Assembly (NCBI GenBank): GCA_002392655.1
Contig: DGHK01000036.1
Coordinates: 15,421-79,420, forward strand
Source: Lachnospiraceae bacterium UBA3850
GTDB lineage: Bacteria > Bacillota > Clostridia > Lachnospirales > Lachnospiraceae
Length of the DNA: 64,000 bases
Direction of reading: 5' to 3'
Part shown: positions 33,326-42,558 of the stretch, one piece after another
Layout: the number at the start of each line of letters is the position of its first letter
Position numbering within the stretch: position 1 is the stretch's first letter
Notes under the pieces: generated by a model
Seen by the model: only the letters and a program-made list of their open reading frames with translations
Databases searched by the model: none
Told to the model about the DNA's origin: nothing
Translations under genes and position numbers: made by a program

Positions 33326-34777
33326 ATGCTCGTGAACATTATACTTTATTTACTTCAAATCATTCAATATCTTTATCAACAAAATTGCTGGTTGATCAAC
33401 TTTATCTGTAAGTACATCCCTCTTAAGCAATGGACTTTTGATGATTCTCATTCACCTAAGTATCAAAAACTTAAGACCGACGAACTCCCTAAGATCATTT
33501 ATCGGAAACAGGATTGGCAGTGGCAAGATCTAATCAAGTACTATGAATTGCGTTATCATAAGACTATCAAGCCTGTCCGTTATCGCTCCGAATCTAACAT
33601 TCCGGAAAACTGCAATTGTCCGCTTTGTAATGCTCCTTCTATTTTCCTCTACCGGAACAACGGAAAGAAAGGCCAGCTTCTTTGTAAAGTTTGTCAAAAC
33701 CTGTTTTCCCCCGATGAAAATCGGTTCAGTAAAACCATCACCTTGAAGTGCCCTCATTGTAATCATTCCCTAGAAAGGAAGAAGGATAGAAAACACTTCA
33801 TCATTCACAAATGTATAAATCCAAAATGCCCATACTATATCAAAAATCTTAAGAAAGTTGATAAACAGGACCTTAAAAATAATAAATACAAATATAAGCT
33901 CCACTACATCTATCGTGAATTCACTATAGATTTCTTTAAGATGGATCTGAACTCTCTTCCCAAAGGTGCTTCATCACTTAAGTTCTCGAAGTTTGATAAA
34001 AATGTCATGGGGCTTTGTCTTACATACAAGGTCAATCTTGGATTATCGCTCCGGAAGACTGCCCAGGCTCTTAAAGATATCCATGGTATATCTATATCTC
34101 ATCAGCAAGTTGCCAATTACTGCAAGACTGCGGCTGTCTGCATAAAACCGTTTACAGATAACTTCGACTACGATGTCAAAAATGTATTTACCGCTGATGA
34201 AACTTACATCAAAATCCGAGGTATCAAAGGTTATATCTGGTTTATCATGGATGCAGCCAAACGATCCATCATCGGATATCAGATTTCTGATAATCGCGGC
34301 GTAGGTCCATGCATTCTCGCAATGAGAATGGCTTTCAAACACCTTAAAGAACTTCCTGAAAAGTTTCGCTTTATTGCAGACGGTTACAGCGCTTATCCTC
34401 TGGCCGCTCAACAATTCTTCAGAGAGTGCGGTGATAAATTCCAGTTTGATATCACTCAGGTTATCGGACTAACAAACGACGATGAAGTATCTAAAGAATT
34501 CAGACCTTATAAGCAGTTAATCGAACGTCTCAACCGTACTTACAAACAATCGTATCGACCTACTAACGGTTTTGATAACATTGATGGTGCCAACTACGAC
34601 TTAGCTCTCTGGGTAGCTTACTACAACTTTTTAAGGCCTCAGAAAGAAAAGGGTTACAACGTGTTAAATGAAGTTGAACTACTCAAAGGTGCAGAGAACA
34701 TGCCAGGAAAATGGCAGCTTCTGATTTTCCTTGGTCAACAAACCATCCAAAACATCCATACTCAAAACTGTAATTAA
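33326..34777 (+). CDS. DDE transposase with N-terminal zinc-binding motifs
   Basis: A 483-residue protein. Residues about 85-170 have two Cys clusters (CPLC ... CKVC and CPHC ... CINPKC), likely zinc ribbons. A helix-turn-helix-like stretch (LSLRKTAQALKDIHGISISHQQVANYC) precedes a catalytic core with TADETYIKIRG (Asp about 289), FIADGYSAY (Asp about 350) and KQLIERLNRTYKQ (Glu about 398). The catalytic region resembles IS6/rve-type transposases, but the spacing to Glu is longer and the N-terminus is larger. AAGGAG lies directly before ATG 33326; GTG 33341 gives a more usual spacing. Confidence 0.88.
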   Translation: MLVNIILYLLQIIQYLYQQNCWLINFICKYIPLKQWTFDDSHSPKYQKLKTDELPKIIYRKQDWQWQDLIKYYELRYHKTIKPVRYRSESNIPENCNCPLCNAPSIFLYRNNGKKGQLLCKVCQNLFSPDENRFSKTITLKCPHCNHSLERKKDRKHFIIHKCINPKCPYYIKNLKKVDKQDLKNNKYKYKLHYIYREFTIDFFKMDLNSLPKGASSLKFSKFDKNVMGLCLTYKVNLGLSLRKTAQALKDIHGISISHQQVANYCKTAAVCIKPFTDNFDYDVKNVFTADETYIKIRGIKGYIWFIMDAAKRSIIGYQISDNRGVGPCILAMRMAFKHLKELPEKFRFIADGYSAYPLAAQQFFRECGDKFQFDITQVIGLTNDDEVSKEFRPYKQLIERLNRTYKQSYRPTNGFDNIDGANYDLALWVAYYNFLRPQKEKGYNVLNEVELLKGAENMPGKWQLLIFLGQQTIQNIHTQNCN

Positions 34778-34832
34778 TCACTCCGGCGCGAAAGTCCCTT
34801 GACATAAGGTTCACGGGCTATCCTTTTGTCCA

Positions 34833-34864
34833 GGGGGAAGCACCCAAACAGGTGCTTTCCCCTT
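34833..34864 (+). terminator. Hairpin terminator inside the IS right end
   Basis: A 12-bp stem GGGGGAAGCACC/GGTGCTTTCCCC with a short loop, followed by a weak T-rich tail. It would stop transposase transcription before it leaves the element. Confidence 0.7.
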
Positions 34865-34937
34865 AATTATTCCCTTGGAAATGTATCGATTACGAAAACC
34901 TAAGTTTTCATAGATCATTTGACACTATCCTTATATA

Positions 34938-35175
34938 ATTAAATGCACTTTTCGGTTAGATAAATCCCTAACATCTATATTTTAACATTCTTACCTTATT
35001 ATTTGAACAGCAAATATGAACATAATTATGAACAAAGGACAGAAGCTGAATTATTACTCAAAAAAAGTCCTTTTTTAATTTTTCACCAACTTCAAACGCC
35101 TTATTTTATTGGGATGTATACATTTTGCACAATAAAAATTGTGCATTATTATCGCCAAAACATCTACATATTCTA
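34938..35175. other. Intergenic region between the IS and the pseudopilin gene
   Basis: No gene was seen. A perfect inverted repeat TGCACAAT-AAAA-ATTGTGCA lies at 35126-35145, about 30 bases upstream of the pseudopilin -35 box, and is a candidate regulator site. TATGAAC-type words recur at about 35016 and 35029 and again downstream of the promoter. The first part was probably the upstream region of the VanY-like gene before the IS inserted. Confidence 0.45.
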
Positions 35176-35204
35176 TTGAAAAATGTAAACACAGGATGTA
35201 TAAT
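35176..35204 (+). promoter_or_regulatory. Promoter of the pseudopilin gene
   Basis: TTGAAA, 17 bases, TATAAT. The transcript would start near 35211 and carry an untranslated leader of about 84 bases; no known riboswitch was recognised in it. Confidence 0.82.
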
Positions 35205-35294
35205 TTGAACGAATTATGAACGAGTTGTTAACAAAAGGCAGACAAATTGTAAATTTAATATGTTCGGATTGTGTTTAATTTGGGAGGGTGGAAC

Positions 35295-35978
35295 ATGATT
35301 GAGCGGTACAAAAGAAATGCTAATAAAGGTTTTTCATTAGTGGAACTATTGGTAATAATGGCAATAATATCGATACTGGCAAGTTTGATTACGCTAGCGG
35401 TCCTTAGATATATTGAAAGTGGTCGTCAAGCTATGGATGTGTATAACGCAAGTTTAATTAAGGATGCTATGAATACATATACTTTCCCTAGTGATTTTCA
35501 GGGAAGAGATATGGAATATACCGATCCTGAAACCGGTGCAAAAGAAATGTTCAAAAGAGGCTGGGTATATGTAGATAAAAACGAAATAAGATGCTCTGAT
35601 CAAAGCACTGCTCTTGCCATGATAGAATTTGGTCTTGTTAATGTTAGTCCTGAATTCGAAGCAAATCTACGTGATAATGAAGAAGAAAAAACCAAATGGT
35701 TCCCAAGTGGGCCGGATGGAGACTACATAAGAAGAACCGGAATTGATGAATATGCATTCAAAAACGGACTAACCGTTAAGGCAAGAAGGACCTGGAATAC
35801 ATATCAGCTGGATGTATATATTGATCAGGATGGTCAACTATATATGGGAGCCAGCGCATCAAATGCAATCAGAACAGGTGGACACGCTAAAGACGAAAAG
35901 ACAGCAAAGCTTTTTGCAAAAAAACTTGGTTTCTTCTATGCAAAGGTGACCCCTATTGGACAACAAGAAGGATATTAA
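35295..35978 (+). CDS. Orphan type IV prepilin/pseudopilin-like protein
   Basis: Start ATG 35295 is set by GGGAGGGTGG; an in-frame ATG at 35271 has no site. The 227-residue product has a short basic leader ending NANKG, then FSLVELLVIMAIISILASL: a prepilin peptidase site with Phe+1 and Glu+5 and a single hydrophobic helix. The remaining 190 residues are hydrophilic with no Cys pair apparent. No prepilin peptidase, ATPase or platform gene is in the window, so assembly must depend on genes elsewhere. A stand-alone unit with its own promoter and terminator. Confidence 0.85.
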   Translation: MIERYKRNANKGFSLVELLVIMAIISILASLITLAVLRYIESGRQAMDVYNASLIKDAMNTYTFPSDFQGRDMEYTDPETGAKEMFKRGWVYVDKNEIRCSDQSTALAMIEFGLVNVSPEFEANLRDNEEEKTKWFPSGPDGDYIRRTGIDEYAFKNGLTVKARRTWNTYQLDVYIDQDGQLYMGASASNAIRTGGHAKDEKTAKLFAKKLGFFYAKVTPIGQQEGY

Positions 35979-35984
35979 ATAACA

Positions 35985-36024
35985 AAAAACTCTTCTATGC
36001 ATAACGCATGGAAGAGTTTTTCGG
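35985..36024. terminator. Terminator of the pseudopilin gene
   Basis: AAAAACTCTTCTATGC pairs with GCATGGAAGAGTTTTT (one wobble) around a five-base loop, then TCGGTTT. Probably works in both directions, also serving the Hpt gene. Confidence 0.85.
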
Positions 36025-36075
36025 TTTATATAGTTTATCTTTACTACTTAGTTTATACTGATTATTCTTTACTAC

Positions 36076-36387
36076 TCAGTTTATATTACTCAGCTTATCA
36101 CAAAGCTTAATATAATCCTCAATAAAGGACTCTGCGTCTGCATTAATAAAGTTCATATCATTATCTCTTGCAGCAAACTCGTGTTTTTTTGCTCTTTCAC
36201 TGAAGTCCTTAAGCCCTATTGTTGCCATCGACCCCTTTATGGAATGGGAGTCAATCCTGTAGGCATCGATATCTCCAGTTTCAAGACTCTTTCTCATTCT
36301 CTCGGATATCTCAGAACTCTCATTTACGATATCACCTATTATCTCAAGCAGGAGATCCTCTTCACCACCACAGTAGCTGAGTGCCAT
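36076..36387 (-). CDS. Stand-alone Hpt-domain protein, probably N-terminally truncated
   Basis: A 103-residue protein with the histidine phosphotransfer motif IDSHSIKGSMATIGL (phospho-acceptor in H-S-I-K-G-S) in an all-helical fold. Homology to Hpt domains continues upstream of the first ATG in the same frame (GIDSCEDIRGEGLDYE, like the usual GIDVETGL...YCGG), but a stop lies just before and no start codon is available. It may be a remnant of a longer hybrid kinase, or a small Hpt whose N-terminus eroded. It follows the 36425 gene by 37 bases. Confidence 0.65.
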   Translation of the reverse strand: MALSYCGGEEDLLLEIIGDIVNESSEISERMRKSLETGDIDAYRIDSHSIKGSMATIGLKDFSERAKKHEFAARDNDMNFINADAESFIEDYIKLCDKLSNIN

Positions 36388-36424
36388 CTCATAATCAAGG
36401 CCTTCTCCCCTGATATCCTCGCAA

Positions 36425-37219
36425 CTATCTATCCCTTAGTCTGTCATCAATCTCACTCTCTGATAATCCATTGAAGAGTATACACCTTTCTGAAAAATTC
36501 ATAAAATACTCATAACATAGACTAAAAGTTATCTCCCCATCTTCACTATCCATTATTATTTCAATTTCCGAAAAGTTTTCACCATTTTTTTCGACATATT
36601 CTTTATATTTAAATCCATAGTGATCGGCTATATTTTGCGCAAAGCTATCTATATCAAGATCTTCTATTGTACTTTCATTGCATGAAAATCCAAGCAGCTT
36701 ACCTGTTTCATCATCGATATATATCTGCACATATGTTGAATTATATAAAAATATATTACAGTACCACGCATAAAACATATTATCATTAGTAGTATCCATA
36801 AACAGCACTGGTTCAATTCTTGTATTTTTTTCATCTATAAAACGTTTAAAATCATCCAGGCTTACTATATTCTGATTATTATCAGTACAACAGCTTCTAA
36901 ATAATTCGTAATAGTGTTCAATGCATTTTTCTAATGCCGTATCTTGATCCATTTCAAACTTACTATCTATATATCCGAAGACTTCAGTATATGAATTATT
37001 CCATATCAAATCGTCTGCTATACTGACTCTGTCGAAAAACCCCACTTTATCCTGAACAATTTTGATAGGAGTTGATGTATAATGACTTTCCTGGTCTTTC
37101 ATTCTATGGTCTCTCAATGATATAACCAGGTTAGGGTATCCAAATGCAATTAAGACTACAAACAGCATCGCTACTATGCCCGTTATACTACAGAGGAGTT
37201 TCTTTTTTTTCTTACTCAT
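36425..37219 (-). CDS. Membrane-anchored protein of unknown function, kinase-linked
   Basis: A 264-residue protein: a Lys-rich N-terminus (SKKKKKLL), one membrane helix (about 9-30) and an extracytoplasmic domain with no motif I recognise. It contains a CCTD pair and a beta-rich stretch YIDDETGKLLGFSC. Its start overlaps the kinase stop by eight bases, so it is translated with the kinase and may be an accessory sensor or modulator, by analogy with YycH/YycI-like partners (position only, no sequence match seen). Confidence 0.6.
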   Translation of the reverse strand: MSKKKKKLLCSITGIVAMLFVVLIAFGYPNLVISLRDHRMKDQESHYTSTPIKIVQDKVGFFDRVSIADDLIWNNSYTEVFGYIDSKFEMDQDTALEKCIEHYYELFRSCCTDNNQNIVSLDDFKRFIDEKNTRIEPVLFMDTTNDNMFYAWYCNIFLYNSTYVQIYIDDETGKLLGFSCNESTIEDLDIDSFAQNIADHYGFKYKEYVEKNGENFSEIEIIMDSEDGEITFSLCYEYFMNFSERCILFNGLSESEIDDRLRDR

Positions 37220-38627
37220 TTATTCTTCCCCCTCTCAGTGTAACTTCTATCCTTGTGCCTTTTCCTAACTCGCTTTGAATATCTAAACTGCCATTATGAA
37301 GTTCTATTATTTTGGCTACAATTGAAAGACCCAATCCGGCACCACCCTGAGCTCTGGATCTGGCTTTATCAACTCTGTAAAACGCCTCTGTAACCTTCTT
37401 TATCGCTTCCTCTGGCATACCCTTTCCATCATCCGATATAGCAATGATCGTTCCATCCTCAGTCATAGACTGTTCAACTTCTATATGACCATTTCCTTCG
37501 ATTGCCTTTCTGCTATTATCTATCAGATTGATAATCAAGGTTCTGACAAGATCCTGTTCCAGAAGTGCATAGCCTTTTTCAGTTTTCAGAGATATATCTA
37601 TTCCTGCCTCCTTAAGTCCGGGTCTAAGGTGTTCAACTATATCCTTTGTTATCTCCATCGGACTACACTTCGCAAGCTCCACCTTATCCTTATCCATAAC
37701 AAAAAGCTGCAGAAGCTTAAGTGATAGATTCTCCAGCCTCTTCGCCTCAGAGTGGATATAATCAAGAGCATCCTCTTTATCCTCATCGCTTAATTCCTGA
37801 GTCATCAAAAGCTCCGAATAACCAATAATAGATGTCATAGGCGTTTTTAATTCATGAGTAAACGCCCCCATAAATCTGTCCTTTTCTCTGGCAGCTTCCT
37901 CCAGAAGCTCGACATTCTCTTCCATGCTTTCAGCCATTCGGTCAAAGTCCTGTGACAAGCCACCTATCTCATCCAATCTCTTGATATTTGAACGATAAGA
38001 ATAGTTTCCGTCTGCTATAGCATTGGTGGCCTTTGCAAGCTTTGAAAGTGGTCGTACCATGATACTTGAGACGATCCATGTTGTAATTATTGTAACAAAT
38101 ACTATAACTAAAAATGAGTTCCTGTATATTCTGAGCATACTTCTTCTCATTTCATAAATATGCTCAGCATCCTTAATGAAACAGAGATAATATTTATTAT
38201 TTTCTACAGTTAAGCAAGACGAACACACTATATATCTAATGCTCTTCTTTTCCTTTTTATAATAAACATAGATATCATCATCACCTTTTATACCATTTTT
38301 GATTTTTTTTATATCGACATCTTTTGAAGCCTGACCTGAAGAATAAAGAACAGCTTCATCCTTATAGAGCATATAAATGTCCGAAGACTCCCCCTCAGAC
38401 TCCAGCTTTTTCATCATTTCTATGATTGACTCATCATCAAACTCCTCATTTCCATCAGCTACTATACCGATGATTCCCCTTACTCTCTGAAGACTTTCTA
38501 CAGCTTCCTTTTCTTCTCTCTCAAAGGACTGCTGGTAAGTACGGTAGATAATAATAGATGCCCCTAAACTAAAGGTAATAGTTAATAGAATTGTAATGAC
38601 AAGAACCAGCTTTAATTTATAACTCAA
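37212..38627 (-). CDS. Sensor histidine kinase (two TM, HAMP)
   Basis: A 471-residue kinase: helix at about 5-27, an extracytoplasmic domain to about residue 165, a second helix, HAMP (RPLSKLAKATNAIADGNYSYR), H-box FMGAFTHELKTPMTSIIGY, N-box NLIDNSRKAI, G1 DDGKGMP and G2 GGAGLGLSIVAKI. The start codon appears to be TTG with GAGGAAAG upstream. It is the partner of the regulator 25 bases upstream and is coupled to the membrane protein downstream. Confidence 0.9.
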   Translation of the reverse strand: MSYKLKLVLVITILLTITFSLGASIIIYRTYQQSFEREEKEAVESLQRVRGIIGIVADGNEEFDDESIIEMMKKLESEGESSDIYMLYKDEAVLYSSGQASKDVDIKKIKNGIKGDDDIYVYYKKEKKSIRYIVCSSCLTVENNKYYLCFIKDAEHIYEMRRSMLRIYRNSFLVIVFVTIITTWIVSSIMVRPLSKLAKATNAIADGNYSYRSNIKRLDEIGGLSQDFDRMAESMEENVELLEEAAREKDRFMGAFTHELKTPMTSIIGYSELLMTQELSDEDKEDALDYIHSEAKRLENLSLKLLQLFVMDKDKVELAKCSPMEITKDIVEHLRPGLKEAGIDISLKTEKGYALLEQDLVRTLIINLIDNSRKAIEGNGHIEVEQSMTEDGTIIAISDDGKGMPEEAIKKVTEAFYRVDKARSRAQGGAGLGLSIVAKIIELHNGSLDIQSELGKGTRIEVTLRGGRINE

Positions 38628-38651
38628 ACTTCTTTCCTCTTCTTTCTCATC

Positions 38652-39308
38652 CTACATATCTAAACGATAACCAACCTTACTTACAGTTCTGAGTTCTTTC
38701 TCCAGTCCCGCTTTTTTTCGAAGTCTCTGAACATGAAGATCAACAGTCTTGCTACCAAACTCCATCTCTCCACCCCATACCTTTTCATATATCGCATCTC
38801 TGTATAGAGCTGTATTTGGAGTTCTGAGGAACAGAAGAAGAAGATCAAATTCCTTTGGTGTAAGCTCTATCTCTTTGCCATCACGACTCACGGTATTAGA
38901 AGAAACATCTACGCTTAGTCCATTTAAATCAAAATGATCTTCAGTCTTATTATATCGCCTCAGAACAACCTCAACTCTTGCAATCAGCTCTGCTACCTCA
39001 AATGGCTTAACGATATAATCCTCTGCCCCCATCCTTAGTCCCTTCACTCTGTTCTCCAGGGCATTCATTGCAGTCAAAAAAATGACCGGGATACTAAGTG
39101 GTCTGATATACTCCATCAGCTCAAATCCATCAGCCTTTGGAAGCATTATATCAAGAAGGATTATATCATATACGTTACTGTCTATCTTATCGATAGCCTC
39201 ATTTCCGTCATAAGCCATATCACACGTGTAACCGGCGTTGGTAAGACTTACCCTTATCAGATTGGATATGGGTTTCTCATCCTCTACGATCAATACTTTT
39301 ATCATCAC
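38652..39308 (-). CDS. OmpR/PhoB-family response regulator
   Basis: A 218-residue regulator: receiver (VLIVEDEKPISNLI; Asp in DIILLDIMLPKADGF; Lys in DYIVKPFE) and winged helix (LTPKEFDLLLLFL ... VDLHVQRLRKKAG ... VSKVGYRLDM). It heads the RR-kinase-membrane protein-Hpt cluster. Confidence 0.92.
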   Translation of the reverse strand: MMIKVLIVEDEKPISNLIRVSLTNAGYTCDMAYDGNEAIDKIDSNVYDIILLDIMLPKADGFELMEYIRPLSIPVIFLTAMNALENRVKGLRMGAEDYIVKPFEVAELIARVEVVLRRYNKTEDHFDLNGLSVDVSSNTVSRDGKEIELTPKEFDLLLLFLRTPNTALYRDAIYEKVWGGEMEFGSKTVDLHVQRLRKKAGLEKELRTVSKVGYRLDM

Positions 39309-39455
39309 ATAACCTCACTTATTATCCCGGATATAGTCACTCGTTTCTTAGTTTACTTACTGGAATATCGTATCATAAATCGAACGTTTTTTCGAGTGTA
39401 TTATCTCAATATTCAGTTGTCTTAAAAATACACACTTTGGTTTATTTATTTAACA

Positions 39456-40827
39456 TTATTTATTCTCGTTTACGTATGTAGAAACTCTATCCTGAATGAG
39501 AGCACTTACATCATCAAGTGACTTATCCCAGGTAAACTCATCAACATATACATCAAATACATCTTTTCTTGTTGGTATACCATTTGAAGCAACATATGTT
39601 TTACTCTGACCCTCCTCTGTAAAGAGATATCTGACAAAGTCCCATGCAGCTTCCTTGTTTTCACACTGAGTTGACATTGCAACACCACTCGTGAGACGGA
39701 ATATACCATCTGATTTTCTGTTGCATGGATATCCCTTGAAGGAGAAATCGCCATCAAATGCATTTTTATATGCAGTATAGATATTTGGATCTATACAATA
39801 AGCGGTAACAAGCATTTCTTCGCCACTATTTAATGCTTCTGTATCTGACTTAACACTTATTTCTTCGCTGTTAGTTCCGGTGTTACACATAGCCAGCAGG
39901 TCTTTAAACTCCTGTGAATCAAACGAACATTCACCCTTATTCCAGTCTATATAATCATCCGCAATTCCGCCCCACATAAATCCACTGAGCATCATATCCT
40001 TATTATTCGCTCCAAATATCTGTGAGCCTTCCGGAAGTGAATCAACGCACTGCTTCATCTCATTCATAGTCCAGCCGCTTTCTTCACCAACTACGGATTT
40101 TTTACCGGCTAATGAATATATATCTACACTCGAACATGTATAGTAAAGTTTACCATCCACGAGCATGTTATTATATACTGAAGGAACTATCATCGCAGCC
40201 CATAGATGCCATAGTGAGTACAGTTTTATCAGCAATTTCCGAAGGATCAGCCTTTGCAATTCTTTCAAGCTCAGGATTATCCACATAATTTGCATCAAAT
40301 CCTCTGCATATAAAGCTTTCGCTATTTACGGCTTCAAAGTACCTTGTACTACTCTTGTTTATTCCTGCTACACTGTATGTGAGCACCTCTGTCGATTTAT
40401 TACTGTCGTAATTATATCCATAGAGACAACTGTCTGTGGAATAGTAGAAATCATACCCATCTGTTCCTGTCAGGATTCCAACATCATAGCTGGCTATTAT
40501 TCCACCTAAATTCTGGCCCTCATCAAGTTTACCACTAGCCGGATCAAACTTACGAAATGACAAGTCACATTTTCCTTCACCTACCTCGGCTGATGTAGAG
40601 ATTATAACATCTCCATTTGCATCAACTCCCATAAAATTGTAGATATTATCAATTGAAGTTTCATTTATCTTATTAAGTTCCTGATCATAAACCCTTATTT
40701 GGTTATCATTTACAACCATCACAAAGTTTCCGTCTTTATCACAAACTATATCACTTACGTAATCATCCTGGCTGCCACTTAGCACTGAATAATCCTTGTT
40801 ATTTTTTACGGATGCATAATAAAACAA
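39456..40827 (-). pseudogene. Decayed copy of the solute-binding lipoprotein at 61281-63626
   Basis: Two overlapping frames (40827-40171 and 40298-39456) are successive pieces of a protein closely related to the intact 781-residue lipoprotein. Missing parts: the signal peptide and first roughly 170 residues; a block between TMASMGCDD and IVPSVYNN (about 70 residues, with a frame change near 40187); and a further in-frame block between VDEFTW and DKSLDDV (about 67 residues). The ends RVSTYVNENK and RVTTYVNESK match. The promoter elements upstream are kept (40821-40850), so deletion joined the promoter almost directly to codon about 170. Without a lipobox the product cannot reach the surface, so it is called non-functional. 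Confidence 0.88.
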
Positions 40828-40944
40828 AAAAACCTCAAAATGGCATCAAAATAAAAAATATTTAAAAATAATAAAAAATCTTTTAAAAACTGTGATAAGA
40901 TACAGAATGATTCAAGTGAAATAAAGGAAGAGATAGGATAGAAA

Positions 40945-41700
40945 ATGTTAGCGAATTATCATACACATACAACCAGATGTAAACATGCACAGGGAACTGA
41001 AAGAGAATATATAGAGCGCGCGATAAGCTGCGGTTTTAAAACACTTGGTTTTTCTGATCATGTTCCACTGCCCGCTTCATACGGTTTCAATGTTACTGCA
41101 AGAATGGAGCTTTCTGAGATATCAGACTACACATCTACACTTGTTAAACTCAGGGAGGAATATAAGAACGATATAGATATACTGATAGGTTATGAGGTTG
41201 AATACACACCAACATATTTCAGTGAAATTCTTTCTATGCTGAAAAAGTACCCCTATGATTATATAATTCAAGGTCAGCATTTTGTCGAGGGAAAGAATAG
41301 TGATTTTTATGCCGGCGAACCGACTGATGATATCATATATATAGAAGACTTTGTTAAAACAACCATAGAAGGAATGAAAACCGGAGAATTTATGTATCTC
41401 GCCCACCCTGATCTGGTCAAATATACCGGATCAGATGAGGTTTACTGTGAGAAGATGCGATCGATAATAGAGACTGCCGAGGAAAACGATATACCTCTGG
41501 AGGTAAATATGTATGGATTCTCCGACCACCGAAATTACCCTGACGAAAGATTCTGGAAAATGGTTTCTGATTATAATATAAGAGTTATTCTCGGCTGCGA
41601 TGCACATAAACCAGAAATGATAATACAGCCCGAAAACGTTCCCGGGCTGATCGAGTTTTTACAAAGAAATAATATCTATGAAAAAATCATACAGGAATAG
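40945..41700 (+). CDS. PHP-family histidinol-phosphatase
   Basis: A 251-residue PHP-fold phosphatase: NYHTHTTRCKHAQGT, FSDHVPLPA, GYEVEY, QGQHFVEGK, YLAHPDLVKY and a C-terminal LGCDAHKPEM supply the His/Asp/Glu metal ligands of HisK/HisJ-type enzymes. It would dephosphorylate histidinol phosphate to histidinol, the penultimate stage of histidine synthesis. No other his gene is nearby. It ends with a 14-base convergent overlap with larE. Confidence 0.85.
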   Translation: MLANYHTHTTRCKHAQGTEREYIERAISCGFKTLGFSDHVPLPASYGFNVTARMELSEISDYTSTLVKLREEYKNDIDILIGYEVEYTPTYFSEILSMLKKYPYDYIIQGQHFVEGKNSDFYAGEPTDDIIYIEDFVKTTIEGMKTGEFMYLAHPDLVKYTGSDEVYCEKMRSIIETAEENDIPLEVNMYGFSDHRNYPDERFWKMVSDYNIRVILGCDAHKPEMIIQPENVPGLIEFLQRNNIYEKIIQE

Positions 41701-42514
41701 TTTCATTCATACTGCCCATTCGGTAGCCTCGCATATCAAGTGTGACAAACATAAAACCTATCTCTTTAAAACGAGCAAACACTTTATCTCTGACTTCATC
41801 TGATGCAAGTCTTGTTATATCCTCAGCTGGAACCTCTATCCTTGCAAGCTTACCATGCACCCTGACTCTTTCCTGAACGAAGCCCAGTTCTATCAAAAAC
41901 TGTTCTGCTTCGTCTATCATTTTGAGCTTATCCTTAGTGATTTCATCACCATAAGCAAATCTTGATGCCAGACATGCGTATGCCGGTTTGCTCCAGGTCG
42001 GAAGTCCAAGAGCTTTGGATATCTCTCTTATCTCATCCTTATAAAGTCCAACCTGCCTTAGAGGACACTCAACTTTAAGCTCCTCTGCCGCCTTAAGTCC
42101 GGGACGATAATCACCCAGATCATCCATGTTGGAGCCCTCGGCTACATGCTCTATCCCATTTTCCTTTGCAATCCTGATTATATCTGAAAAAATACCACGC
42201 TTACAGAAATAGCATCTCTCAGGGCTGTTATGTCTAAAGCCTTCTTCTTTAAATGGATCAGCCTGAAACATAATCTGCTTTATTCCATGTGACTCGCAAA
42301 AATCCTTTGCTTCTTTTTTTTCTCTTTCCGGCACAACTGCATCTATGCTGGTAACTGCAATCGCTCTGCTTCCAAGCTCCTGATGTGCAATCTCAAGTAG
42401 AAGTGTCGAGTCTACTCCACCTGAGAAACCGACAGCCAGTGACCCTAAGCTTCTTATATACTCACGAAGCTCCTCAAGCTTCTTCAAAGTTTCAGAATTT
42501 AATACTTCTTTCAT
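41687..42514 (-). CDS. larE: LarE-like ATP-dependent sacrificial sulfur transferase
   Basis: A 275-residue PP-loop protein: VGFSGGVDSTLLL (residues about 27-39), then SPERCYFCKRG, which holds the sacrificial Cys, EGSNMDDLGDYRPG and ACLASRFAYG. LarE inserts sulfur into the nickel-pincer cofactor of lactate racemase, converting its own Cys to dehydroalanine. LarB/LarC/LarA genes are not in the window, so the cofactor user is elsewhere or this is a related sulfur transferase. Confidence 0.88.
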   Translation of the reverse strand: MKEVLNSETLKKLEELREYIRSLGSLAVGFSGGVDSTLLLEIAHQELGSRAIAVTSIDAVVPEREKKEAKDFCESHGIKQIMFQADPFKEEGFRHNSPERCYFCKRGIFSDIIRIAKENGIEHVAEGSNMDDLGDYRPGLKAAEELKVECPLRQVGLYKDEIREISKALGLPTWSKPAYACLASRFAYGDEITKDKLKMIDEAEQFLIELGFVQERVRVHGKLARIEVPAEDITRLASDEVRDKVFARFKEIGFMFVTLDMRGYRMGSMNETIPV

Positions 42515-42558
42515 TCTTATAACAAACCTTATATATTACATATATACTATTAATACTA

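Larger units (their letters stand above)
33194..34930 (+). mobile_element. Complete insertion sequence (about 1.74 kb) with one transposase
   Basis: Terminal inverted repeats: left GGTAGTGTCAAAAGA, right (reverse complement) GGATAGTGTCAAATGA, matching apart from one inserted base and one mismatch. Both ends are flanked by TTATATA (33187-33193 and 34931-34937), a 7-bp target duplication. The element carries a full-length DDE transposase and a terminator near its right end. Intact ends, frame and duplication suggest a recent insertion. IS family not assigned with certainty. Confidence 0.9.

Noticed and set aside
35205..35294. c-di-GMP (GEMM) riboswitch in the pseudopilin leader
   Set aside because: The conserved GEMM core was not found in the leader.
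39456..40827. Two separate hypothetical genes in overlapping frames
   Set aside because: Both align collinearly with one intact paralogue at 61281-63626, so they are pieces of a single broken gene.
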